Below are positions 37,145 through 45,757 of a stretch of 64,000 nt of DNA, piece after piece; position 1 is the stretch's first letter, and each line of letters opens with the position of its first letter. Source of the DNA: Flavobacteriaceae bacterium (GTDB lineage Bacteria; Bacteroidota; Bacteroidia; Flavobacteriales; Flavobacteriaceae); contig NZMG01000007.1 of NCBI GenBank assembly GCA_002694465.1, positions 1 through 64,000 of the forward strand, written 5' to 3'. The position numbers were made by a program, and so were the translations under genes. The notes under the pieces were generated by a model that did no database searches, was not told the DNA's origin, and worked only from the letters and a program-made list of their open reading frames with translations.

Positions 37145-39011
37145 TTGTTTTCCAGTTGGTTGTAAATGATTGATCCTTAGGAGCATCGATTCGCTTATAG
37201 GTGTGCGCACCAAAAGCATCCCGCTGTGCTTGAATAAGATTTGCAGAGGAAAAGGCTGTTGTGATTCCATACCAATATTGGAGTGAAGATGATAAACAGG
37301 GGAGGGCATTGCGCTGTTGCATTCCCCAAACCAATATATCGACTACGGCACTTTCGCTGTGTTTTAACCTTTTCAGCATAGTAGCGTCCTCTAAAAGATT
37401 CGAATGAGTACTCAAAAGAGGATAAATTTTCTTAAGCAACTCCGATTTTAAAATACACCCGTTGGTCCAAACACGTACCACTTCACTTAAATCGACATCC
37501 CAACCTTCAGAATTTGAAGTAGCCTCAATTAATTGCAATCCTTGTTGATGATTCAATAGGCGTGCAAACTGATAAGCCTCTTTCAGTTTTTCGGTATCTA
37601 TCGTAGCCAAAAATGATTCATAGTCTAATTTTTCAGAAAGTGTTGTTCGTAGTTCTTTGGTGTTAGACACAGCACGCTCCATCACTGCTGCAGTGAGTAT
37701 GGTGGCAGGAAACCCTTGCTCTAATGCTGTTATACTAGACCAAGTACCCGTGCCTTTGCTAGAAGCGACATCCCAAATTTTGTCTAAAAGGGATTCCTTG
37801 TTTTCTTTTTTCTGAAGTATGGCAATGGTTGTTTCCAAAAGAAAACTCCCCGTTTCACCCATATTCCAATCTATTAATAGTTCTGCAATCTCATCGTTAC
37901 TTAAACTAGGCTTTAAAAGTGTATAAACCTCGGCAAGTAATTGCATTTCTCCATATTCTATTCCGTTGTGAATTGTTTTAATAAAATGCCCTGCACCATT
38001 AGCACCCAATAAAGAAACACAAGGCTTGTTATTAAAGTCTTTAGCGGAAATAGTTTCAAGTATTACTTTAACCTTATTATAGGCTAAACTATCGCCTCCC
38101 ACCATCATCGATGGCCCCAATAAAGCACCTTCTTCACCACCTGAAATTCCTATGCCTAAGTAATAAAATCCGCTGCTCTTTATGACCTTTTCCCTTCGTT
38201 GGGTGTCTTTGTAATGTGAATTTCCACCATCCATAATAATATCGCCTTGAGATAGCAGGGGAGTAAGTTCTTCCAAAACTGCATCCACGGGACTACCAGC
38301 AGGAATCATGAGCAGTATCTTTCTAGGTGTTTCTATCGATTCTACAAAGGCTTCAAGGTTTGTAAATCCTTGGATGTCTTCAGTTTGTAATTCGGAAAGG
38401 AGGGAAGGTATCACCTCTTTTTCTGCATCGGTGTATCTATTATATGCTGAAAGTGAAAAACCATGGCGTAGGACGTTCTTTACTAAGCTTCGTCCCATCA
38501 CACCCATTCCTATGATGCCAAATTCTGAACGTTTCATTGGTTGTATTTTAGAAATAATTTTAGATACTATGGCTTCAGGGGTTTGATCTACCGAAGCCTG
38601 AATACCGTAGGAGGGAAGCTCTAGTGTTTCAAACTGCGACTGAAGCAATTCAGGTTTCATATAATGATTGCGAGCTTCCATTCTTTTAAAAATGGTTTTA
38701 TAATCGCCATCCAAGTAGATCCATTGGATACTATTCCCTTCCGAAAGAATTGCTCGATAGGATTCCTTTAACGCGGAACACGCTAGTACACCGCCTTGTC
38801 CCCAAGAACGTATCTCTTCTTTAAGTTTTAGGAGCCACGGTTTACGGTCTTCGTCATCCAACGGAATTCCCGATGCCATTTTTTCAATATTGGATTTGGG
38901 ATGAAAGTCGTCTGCATCATAAAACGGAATAGCCAATTGCTTGGCTAGTAATTGCCCTACAGTGGTTTTTCCCGAACCACTCACACCCATAATAATATAT
39001 GCTTTCCTCAT
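37137..39011 (-). CDS. Bifunctional gluconokinase / 6-phosphogluconate dehydrogenase
   Basis: Fusion of 624 aa. Residues 1-165 are a GntK-type gluconokinase (P-loop GVSGSGKTT, FYDADDFHP, LACSALKESYR). Residues about 178-624 are a full 6-phosphogluconate dehydrogenase (GIIGMGVMGRSLVKN NADP site, DGGNSHYKDT, GISGGEEGALLGPSMM, HFIKTIHNGIEYGEMQL catalytic KxxHNG, and YWYGITTAFSSANLIQAQRDAFGAHT-type C-terminus). Together they convert gluconate to 6-phosphogluconate and then to ribulose 5-phosphate, CO2 and NADPH, with the intermediate possibly passed between domains. Overlaps both operon neighbours. Confidence 0.95.
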   Translation of the reverse strand: MRKAYIIMGVSGSGKTTVGQLLAKQLAIPFYDADDFHPKSNIEKMASGIPLDDEDRKPWLLKLKEEIRSWGQGGVLACSALKESYRAILSEGNSIQWIYLDGDYKTIFKRMEARNHYMKPELLQSQFETLELPSYGIQASVDQTPEAIVSKIISKIQPMKRSEFGIIGMGVMGRSLVKNVLRHGFSLSAYNRYTDAEKEVIPSLLSELQTEDIQGFTNLEAFVESIETPRKILLMIPAGSPVDAVLEELTPLLSQGDIIMDGGNSHYKDTQRREKVIKSSGFYYLGIGISGGEEGALLGPSMMVGGDSLAYNKVKVILETISAKDFNNKPCVSLLGANGAGHFIKTIHNGIEYGEMQLLAEVYTLLKPSLSNDEIAELLIDWNMGETGSFLLETTIAILQKKENKESLLDKIWDVASSKGTGTWSSITALEQGFPATILTAAVMERAVSNTKELRTTLSEKLDYESFLATIDTEKLKEAYQFARLLNHQQGLQLIEATSNSEGWDVDLSEVVRVWTNGCILKSELLKKIYPLLSTHSNLLEDATMLKRLKHSESAVVDILVWGMQQRNALPCLSSSLQYWYGITTAFSSANLIQAQRDAFGAHTYKRIDAPKDQSFTTNWKTNG

Positions 39012-39994
39012 TTGCTAACGGTTCCAAAAAATGATGAAGGCACTCCTTTAACCCCAGGAATTACCTTAAATACAGACCCTGCCAAAGGAAATTGAATTTT
39101 TTCATCCTCGGTCATATCTACCGTTGCCGTTGTAATATAGAGGATGTCCAGATTAGGCCCTCCAAAAGCGCAACTAGTGACGTTGTGCGCGGGAAGTTCA
39201 ATCCTTGTAATCACGCTACCCGTTTTAGGGTCAAAGCAAACTACAGCATTACCGTTCCACATACCCACCCAAAGGTTGTCATGTTCGTCTATAGCCATTC
39301 CGTCGGGAAAGCCTAAAGAGGCTGGAATTTCTACCGCCACGCGTTCGTTTGAAATGGTGGACGATTCAGCATCATAATCAAATGCTCGAATCTTTACCGT
39401 GGGGGTGTCGATATAATACATGGTCTTGGCATCTTTGGTCCAAACGATTCCGTTAGAAATAGTGATGCTATCGAGCATGGCTGTAGCGGTTCCATTGGGA
39501 GTTACTTTATACAACTTCGCATTAGGTTCTTTTTCGGCTAAATGCATAGATCCCACCCATAAGTTTCCGTTAGGGTCGCATTTCCCATCGTTAAACCTAT
39601 TTTCGGGTATATCGGCTTCAACGTTAGAAAGCCTTGTTAAACTTCCATTCTTAGTATTTTGAATATAAATCCCATCTTCCAAAGCTACCACGGCCGTACT
39701 GTCTGATTGGGGCACCACCGTTCCTATACGGGAAGGCATCTCGAACGAGGTATTAAGTTTGGTACTTGGGTTATAAATATATAATTTCTTACCCAAGATA
39801 TCCACCCAATATAATTCTTGAGTTTTATGATTCCAAAAAGCACCTTCACCTAACTCGGCTGGAATTTGTAATTCTAGAGTAACTTCTGAGGCAGTAGAAG
39901 ATTCATTTTCAAGGACTTGCTCTTTGGAGTTTTCTTTACAACTGCTCATAAAAAAGATGGCTAAAAGGGTAAAAATTAAACGGGTAGCGAACAT
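39008..39994 (-). CDS. SMP-30/gluconolactonase lipoprotein
   Basis: Protein of 328 aa with a lipobox signal peptide (FFMSSC) and a six-bladed propeller of the SMP-30/regucalcin family: LGEGAFWNHKTQELYWVDI, NRFNDGKCDPNGNLWVGSM (metal site N/D), SNGIVWTKDAKTMYYIDT, FPDGMAIDEHDNLWVGMWNG. It probably hydrolyses glucono-lactone to gluconate outside the inner membrane, feeding the GntP transporter. First gene of the operon; stop overlaps the next start by 4 bp (ATGA). Confidence 0.9.
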   Translation of the reverse strand: MFATRLIFTLLAIFFMSSCKENSKEQVLENESSTASEVTLELQIPAELGEGAFWNHKTQELYWVDILGKKLYIYNPSTKLNTSFEMPSRIGTVVPQSDSTAVVALEDGIYIQNTKNGSLTRLSNVEADIPENRFNDGKCDPNGNLWVGSMHLAEKEPNAKLYKVTPNGTATAMLDSITISNGIVWTKDAKTMYYIDTPTVKIRAFDYDAESSTISNERVAVEIPASLGFPDGMAIDEHDNLWVGMWNGNAVVCFDPKTGSVITRIELPAHNVTSCAFGGPNLDILYITTATVDMTEDEKIQFPLAGSVFKVIPGVKGVPSSFFGTVSK

Positions 39995-40094
39995 AGAAGA
40001 TTGTTAAAATTTTGATTTATAGTATGTTGATTTAAAAAAAGATTTTAAATTTAAACTATTAGAGCGGTATTCTGCAACTATTAAAACTATTATT

Positions 40095-40247
40095 ATGACA
40101 CAATCTTCCTCCAAAAAAAAGCACGCTAGTTTCCAGAGTAATTACCGCAGATCCCTTAATTTTCGTCATTCGGCCAAAAAGGAAACCTTTGTATTAAACG
40201 AGAAAGGGGAGTTGGTGTTGAGGAATAATGCTTCGGAGGATGAATAG
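40095..40247 (+). CDS. 50-residue basic protein, unknown function
   Basis: Short frame of 50 codons starting ATG at 40095. The N-terminal 30 residues are Ser/Lys/Arg-rich (MTQSSSKKKHASFQSNYRRS) and the end has a short strand pair (TFVLNEKGELVLRNN) followed by an acidic tail. It lies alone between the divergent gluconolactonase gene and the convergent exporter gene. The regular codon use and the beta-hairpin-like end favour a real gene. A nucleic-acid binder is possible from charge; nothing more can be said. Confidence 0.55.
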   Translation: MTQSSSKKKHASFQSNYRRSLNFRHSAKKETFVLNEKGELVLRNNASEDE

Positions 40248-40273
40248 TAAACTCTTTTTTATGTAAGGCTGCA

Positions 40274-41491
40274 TTACTCCAATGCGGCTCTTTTTTTCTT
40301 CAATGCACTTCTGCTAAAGTGCAATAACACCACCGAAACCACCCCACAGATCATAAACCCAATAAACACTGGGAGCACACTATTTTCAATATAACGCCCT
40401 ATAAACGTGCTAATAGGAATTCCCATTAAGGTCGAAATGAGACCTGTAATGGCAGCTGCCATTCCTGCTATATGCCCCATGGGCTCCATTGCTAGGGCAC
40501 GCAAGTTTCCGAATAAGAATCCAATAGCAAAAAACTGCACCGAAAAAAATGCCATTAATACTTCAATACTCGGGTTGGGTTGCCCATAAAACAGTACCAC
40601 AAATAGGGTTGAAACAATTAGAAATGCATAGATGGAAAGGGTGACCAATTTTAACATTCCGAAACGAACTACCAGATTTCCATTGGTGAATATTGCCAAA
40701 CTAATGGCAATCGCTAGACCTGCAAAGAGGTAGGGGAACTCTTCCTTAAGTCCATATTGAACTTCAAAGATTTGCTGAGAACCGCTTAAATACACTAAAA
40801 AGGCGCCTAAGACTAACCCCGAAATAAAGGTGAAGCCCATAGTAGATTTTTCGGTTAAGACTTCTTTAAATCCTTTATTAAAACGTTCACGGGTAAAAGG
40901 GATTCGCTTGTCAAGCGTAAGCGTTTCGGGTTGTCGCTTCCAAAACCAAAAGCAAACCAAAGCACTAAAGAATAGCTGTATATAGAAAATTCCTTTCCAA
41001 TTATAGTAATCCAACACCAATTTACCAGCTGCAGGGGCAACTATAGGCACCAAGAGAAAAACTACAGTCACAAACGACATGATACGAGCCATATAATCAC
41101 CGCTATATAAGTCACGAATAATAGCAATGCTAATAGTTCGTGGTGCCGATAATCCTATCCCTTGAAGAATCCGACCCGCAATCATAACGGGTAAACTTTC
41201 AGCGTAGACACAAATAATACTTCCAATTAAAAATATTCCGAAACCCATATAAACAATGGGTTTACGACCTTTAGCATCAGATATAGGCCCAAAAACCAGA
41301 GGACCAACCCCCAAACCCAAAAAAATCATGGTAATAATGAGTTGGTTATCGGCAGGACGCTGTGTCCCAATAGTAATCCCAATAACATCTAACGCTGGAA
41401 GTAACGCGTCAATAGCAAGTGCAACCACCGCCATTAGGGAGGCCATCATGGCAATAAACTCGATTTGGGAGGCAGATTGTCTTTTAAACAT
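40274..41491 (-). CDS. Bcr/CflA-family MFS multidrug exporter
   Basis: Protein of 405 aa with 12 helices. MFS motif A in loop 2-3 is GPISDAKGRKPIVYMGF, and RILQGIGLSAPRTISIAIIRDLYSG is the TM4-5 signature of the Bcr/CflA drug:H+ antiporters. It likely expels drugs or metabolites. The minus-strand start at 41491 faces the EF-G paralogue, which has its own upstream region. Confidence 0.92.
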   Translation of the reverse strand: MFKRQSASQIEFIAMMASLMAVVALAIDALLPALDVIGITIGTQRPADNQLIITMIFLGLGVGPLVFGPISDAKGRKPIVYMGFGIFLIGSIICVYAESLPVMIAGRILQGIGLSAPRTISIAIIRDLYSGDYMARIMSFVTVVFLLVPIVAPAAGKLVLDYYNWKGIFYIQLFFSALVCFWFWKRQPETLTLDKRIPFTRERFNKGFKEVLTEKSTMGFTFISGLVLGAFLVYLSGSQQIFEVQYGLKEEFPYLFAGLAIAISLAIFTNGNLVVRFGMLKLVTLSIYAFLIVSTLFVVLFYGQPNPSIEVLMAFFSVQFFAIGFLFGNLRALAMEPMGHIAGMAAAITGLISTLMGIPISTFIGRYIENSVLPVFIGFMICGVVSVVLLHFSRSALKKKRAALE

Positions 41492-41670
41492 ACTGCAAAA
41501 GTAGAGCTAATTCTTAGAAGCAAGATGGCTTACCGATGTTAAGATTTAATTAAAAAAAATCTTTCAGAAAATCTAACAACCTAACATTGGTCATAGTAGG
41601 AAGCCCAAAAGTAGATTATTTTTAGTATCTTAATTGTTCTAACTAACGTCTTTCATAACATTCATATTCT

Positions 41671-43788
41671 ATGAAAATTTTCGACAACAAACACATCAAA
41701 AATGTCGTTCTTGTTGGTGCCCACGGTGCCGGAAAAACGACGCTAGCCGAAACGATGCTCTTCGAAGCTGGACTCATCAATAGAAGAGGAACCGTCGAAC
41801 AAAAAAATACGGTCTCCGATTATCACGAAATCGAACAGGAACGAGGCACTTCTATTTTTGCTACCCCTTTACATACCGAATGGAGGAATTACAAAATCAA
41901 TATTATCGATACCCCTGGATTGGACGATTTTATTGGAGAAATTATTTCTTCCATTCGCGTGGCAGATACCATTGTACACGTCATTAACGCCGAACACGGC
42001 GCCGATATTGGAACTGAAATCATTTGGGATTATGTAGATAAATACCGTAAACCTACGGTCTTTGTCATTAATAAGTTTGATCACGAAAAGGCCAATTTCG
42101 AGCAAAGCGTAAACAGTTTGCAACGCTTAGTTGGAAAAAATACAGTCTTAATACAATACCCTATAAAACTGGATGGTGCCAATGCCATTGTAGATGTTAT
42201 GAAAATGAAGTGCTACAAATTTGGTCCCGATGGGGGAAAACCAGAAAAAGTGCCTATCCCAGAGGCTGAATTAGACCGTGCCAACCAATTGCACAACGAT
42301 TTGGTAGAAAAGGCAGCCGAAAATGATGAGGATTTAATGGAATTATATTTTGACAAAGGAACCCTTAACGAAGATGAAATGCGCCAAGGGATTAAGTTAG
42401 GGATGCTGAATCACGATTTGTTTCCCATCTTCACAACATCTGCATTATTGGATATGGGTAGTGGCCGCTTAATGGGCTTTATAGACAATGTGGCACCTAG
42501 TGCTTCCGATTTAAAACCCGAACAAAGCGAAGAAGGAGAGTTGGTGGCTCCTAAAGTAGACGCGCCCACAACCTTGTTTGTCTTTAAGACACTGTTCGAA
42601 CCCAATCTTGGGCAGGTTTCCTTCTTTAAAGTAAAGGCCGGCGAAGTAAAGGTGAATGATAAATTCTATAACCAGAGAACCAATGAAATGGAGATGGTGA
42701 ATAACCTTTACATTATGGATGGTAAAACCAAGCATCCTGTAAATAGACTAACAGTGGGGGATATTGGTGCGACTACCAAACTAAAAGGCACCGAAACAAA
42801 CGATACCTTATCGCAAAATGAAAATGGGCCTACCATTAAACCCATTCAATTTCCTCAATCGCGGTTAGAAAAATCGGTTTCTGCAAACAGTAGTAGCGAA
42901 GAGGAGAAACTCAACGAAGCATTGCGACGCATTAACAGTCAAGATCCTACCATTACCATGCAGTACAATCCCGAAACCCAACAAACCATCGTGGGCTGTC
43001 AAGGAGAATTGCATTTATCGGTTTTGGAATGGCAATTAGAAAACAGCTATGGACTTAAATGCAATTTCCAAGCGCCTCGCATATCGTATCGGGAAACCAT
43101 ACAGCGGTCTGCCAACGCCAATTACCGCCATAAAAAACAATCGGGAGGGTCTGGCCAGTTTGCTCAAGTGCATTTAAAAATAGAACCGTATTATGAAGGA
43201 ATGCAAGAACCAGAAGGGTTTAACATTCGAGGGAAGAATGAAATAGACCTAGACTGGGGTGGTAAATTGGTATTCTATAATTGTATTGTGGGAGGTGTTA
43301 TCGACACCCGATTTTTACCTTCTATTATGAAAGGCATTTTGGAAGTCATGGAGCAAGGTCCATTAACCAAATCCTATGCACGAGACATACGCGTAATGGT
43401 GTACGACGGAAAAATGCACTCGGTAGACTCTAACGACATTTCGTTTAAAATTGCGGGAGCAACCGCCTTTAAAGATGCCTTTAAACAAGCAAACCCAAAA
43501 TTATTAGAACCTATTTTGGATGTGAGTATTAAAGTTCCAGAATCGATGGTTGGTAATGTGATGACCGAATTACAAACGCGTCGTGCCATGATTCAAGGAA
43601 TTAATAGTGAGGACCAATATCAAATCCTGAAGGCAATGATACCTAAGGCCGAAATGAGTGATTTTTCAACCAAATTGAGGTCTGTCACACAAGGACGTGC
43701 GAATTTCACATCTACATTTTCAAAGTACGATGCAGTACCCACGCACGTTCAAAAGGAATTGGTGGCTTTAAATGAGTCGCAAGAATAG
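41671..43788 (+). CDS. Elongation factor G paralogue (EF-G2-like)
   Basis: Protein of 705 aa with all EF-G domains: G domain (P-loop GAHGAGKTT, NKFDHE), domain II, III, IV (SGGSGQFAQVHLKIEPYYEG) and V. It is not housekeeping fusA: the canonical GITI switch I is GTSI, and DTPGHVDF reads DTPGLDDF, so the catalytic His is Leu84. EF-G2 paralogues of gut Bacteroides support GTPase-independent elongation during starvation. This protein probably has a comparable stress role. It is monocistronic, 83 bp before the second MscS gene. Confidence 0.9.
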   Translation: MKIFDNKHIKNVVLVGAHGAGKTTLAETMLFEAGLINRRGTVEQKNTVSDYHEIEQERGTSIFATPLHTEWRNYKINIIDTPGLDDFIGEIISSIRVADTIVHVINAEHGADIGTEIIWDYVDKYRKPTVFVINKFDHEKANFEQSVNSLQRLVGKNTVLIQYPIKLDGANAIVDVMKMKCYKFGPDGGKPEKVPIPEAELDRANQLHNDLVEKAAENDEDLMELYFDKGTLNEDEMRQGIKLGMLNHDLFPIFTTSALLDMGSGRLMGFIDNVAPSASDLKPEQSEEGELVAPKVDAPTTLFVFKTLFEPNLGQVSFFKVKAGEVKVNDKFYNQRTNEMEMVNNLYIMDGKTKHPVNRLTVGDIGATTKLKGTETNDTLSQNENGPTIKPIQFPQSRLEKSVSANSSSEEEKLNEALRRINSQDPTITMQYNPETQQTIVGCQGELHLSVLEWQLENSYGLKCNFQAPRISYRETIQRSANANYRHKKQSGGSGQFAQVHLKIEPYYEGMQEPEGFNIRGKNEIDLDWGGKLVFYNCIVGGVIDTRFLPSIMKGILEVMEQGPLTKSYARDIRVMVYDGKMHSVDSNDISFKIAGATAFKDAFKQANPKLLEPILDVSIKVPESMVGNVMTELQTRRAMIQGINSEDQYQILKAMIPKAEMSDFSTKLRSVTQGRANFTSTFSKYDAVPTHVQKELVALNESQE

Positions 43789-43871
43789 TGAATATTCTTG
43801 TTAAATCTTCAACTAGATAGGGGGTTTTAGTAGTACTTTTATTCCATCATTCTAAATAGAAAGAAACAACT

Positions 43872-44777
43872 ATGGAAGAACAGCTTAAAGAGCTATTATT
43901 TAACCCTACCGTTGGGAAGATAGCAACAGTGGTAATAGGGGTGGTTATTATTTGGCTCGTCATTAAGATGATTCAAAAAAACCTAATCACAAAAATAAAG
44001 GAAGACAATAACAGGTATCGCGCAAAGAAGCTCGGGAGTTTTATAGGATTCTTTTTAACCATCGTCCTAATTACGGTAGTGTATAGCAATAAATTAGGCG
44101 GACTTACAGTTGCCTTGGGAGTTGCGGGTGCGGGGATTGCTTTTTCATTACAGGAGGTCATTACATCCTTTGCCGGCTGGTTGGCTATTATACTAGGAGG
44201 CTTTTATAAATCGGGGGATCGTGTGCAGTTAGGCGGAATTAAAGGAGATGTGATGGATATTGGCGTGTTACGAACCACCTTAATGGAAACCGGGCAGTGG
44301 GTAGATGGCGATTTGTATAACGGACGTATTGTACTAATTGCCAACAGCTATGTGTTTAAAGAGCCTGTTTTTAACTATTCTGGAGATTTTCCTTTTTTGT
44401 GGGACGAGATTAAAATTCCCATACAATACGGTAGCAATTACGAAAAAACCACACAGATACTATTAAAAGTAGGAAATGAAGTGGCAGGAGATCTTTCTAC
44501 CAAATCTAGAGAGCAATGGCAAGAATTAAAATCAAAATATAGATTGGAAGAAGCACAAACCGAACCCATGGTATCGTTAGTTGCTAATGACAATTGGGTA
44601 GAATATACGTTGCGTTATATTGTAAACTACAAAAAGAGACGCGCTACAAAAACAGCGCTATACACCAAAATTCTAACAGAGGTCGATGCCACCCAGGGAG
44701 AAATTAAATTTGCTTCGGCCACATTTGAATTGGTAGGAGCACCAGACTTTAAGGTAAATCTACAAAACAAAGTCTAG
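43872..44777 (+). CDS. MscS-family mechanosensitive channel
   Basis: Protein of 301 aa with a different layout from the other MscS here. Helices lie at about 15-35, 50-70 and 80-112, with pore helix GVAGAGIAFSLQEVITSFAGW, then the beta domain (YKSGDRVQLGGIKGDVMDIGVLRTTL) and a cytoplasmic region with RAT KTALYTKILTE. Substrate or tension sensing is assumed from the family. Downstream is almost 1 kb without a gene, rich in repeats. Confidence 0.9.
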   Translation: MEEQLKELLFNPTVGKIATVVIGVVIIWLVIKMIQKNLITKIKEDNNRYRAKKLGSFIGFFLTIVLITVVYSNKLGGLTVALGVAGAGIAFSLQEVITSFAGWLAIILGGFYKSGDRVQLGGIKGDVMDIGVLRTTLMETGQWVDGDLYNGRIVLIANSYVFKEPVFNYSGDFPFLWDEIKIPIQYGSNYEKTTQILLKVGNEVAGDLSTKSREQWQELKSKYRLEEAQTEPMVSLVANDNWVEYTLRYIVNYKKRRATKTALYTKILTEVDATQGEIKFASATFELVGAPDFKVNLQNKV

Positions 44778-44860
44778 GTATAAGGAGGTGTGTAACAGCT
44801 ACGTATAACATCCTAAGATTCCTGTATATCATAAAAGAAGGAGTGACTCTCAAAATATTC

Positions 44861-45580
44861 TATTTTACATAATATACATTATAGTACAAATGTGTTATAT
44901 GAGTAAAATGGCGAATACTGTGTATTTAACATAATTGTAGATATAATGAACACGTAGTGTTTTATATCGATAACAATTATGTTACAGCCATTTTACGACC
45001 AAGTATTCATTAACATTCGTAAGCTATAATGATATTATGTAAAATATCCCAGAAGCATAGCGTTACTATTGCATCATTGTAACTTGGGTCATTAAACTAT
45101 TAAGCGGTTTGCTTCGCAGACTTTTTTAAAACATTTGTATCTATAATTAGCCGTTATGTAAAATAGCCGCTGCCAAACGCTCGATTGTTTTATAAAATCA
45201 AATTGCTATAGCAATTTATTTTACACACAATTATCCATCGCTTGCCAACGCCAAAATAAAAGCTAACCTTTTTGCTATTAATAAAAATCGCGTATTCGAT
45301 AAAATGTACGTAATAAAAAATTTTAGACGATTCTCGTAAGCTTGCCACAAGAGTATAAAATTTTCCCTTGCTCAAATCATTGCTTAAAAATTTCTATACA
45401 CTTGTTATATGTGAAATTTCAATTAATCTTTTTTTTTGTGTTTCATTATCTTTTGTCTTGAAACAAAAGAAACAAAAATTCAAGACTGCATATAATTTTG
45501 GAAACAATTAACGGCTTATTCGCTATATTTTAGGAAACATTGTAACCATTTAACATTGATCTGAAATATTATGTAAAATA
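44861..45580. repeat. AT-rich repeat cluster with TTATGTAAAATA 12-mers
   Basis: Between the MscS stop (44777) and the lipoprotein gene (45758) there is no convincing gene. It holds three exact copies of TTATGTAAAATA (45035, 45154, 45569), one reverse copy (44861-44872) and several nested inverted repeats, including CTTTTGT/ACAAAAG around 45450. A 61-codon minus-strand frame (45190-45375) lies over the repeats and is not credible. Similar cores occur in the cluster at 52662-52923. Confidence 0.65.
44903..44996. repeat. Nested three-stem inverted repeat
   Basis: Outer arms GTAAAATGGC (44903-44912) / GCCATTTTAC (44987-44996); a small hairpin AATAC-TGT-GTATT in the left bulge (44914-44926); inner stem TAACATAATTGT (44927-44938) / ACAATTATGTTA (44973-44984), continuing inward as ATATAA/TTATAT and AACAC/GTGTT. 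The fold would be a three-way junction like that at 52662-52753. Confidence 0.7.
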
Positions 45581-45757
45581 AAAATTATTAAAAAACTATA
45601 TTGCTAAACCCCTAAAATATAGACGCTCATTTCTCCTATTGTTTACCCAAAATTTTATGAGGTCGTCTTGTCATCAATTCCGCTAAAGTGCCTATTTGTT
45701 CTGAGAATTGAAAAGGTAAGAGCAATACTTTTAATTTTTAAGCAAATTTATCTCAAA

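Noticed and set aside
37145..37309. N-terminal extension of the GntP transporter
   Set aside because: The extra 55 residues lie inside the kinase-dehydrogenase gene and are not membrane-like; the ATG at 37144 starts directly with the first helix.
41671..43788. Housekeeping EF-G (fusA)
   Set aside because: Switch I and the catalytic His are replaced, and no str-operon genes are nearby.
45190..45375. 61-codon minus-strand frame in the repeat region
   Set aside because: Lies across the 12-mer repeats and AT-rich hairpins with no other support.
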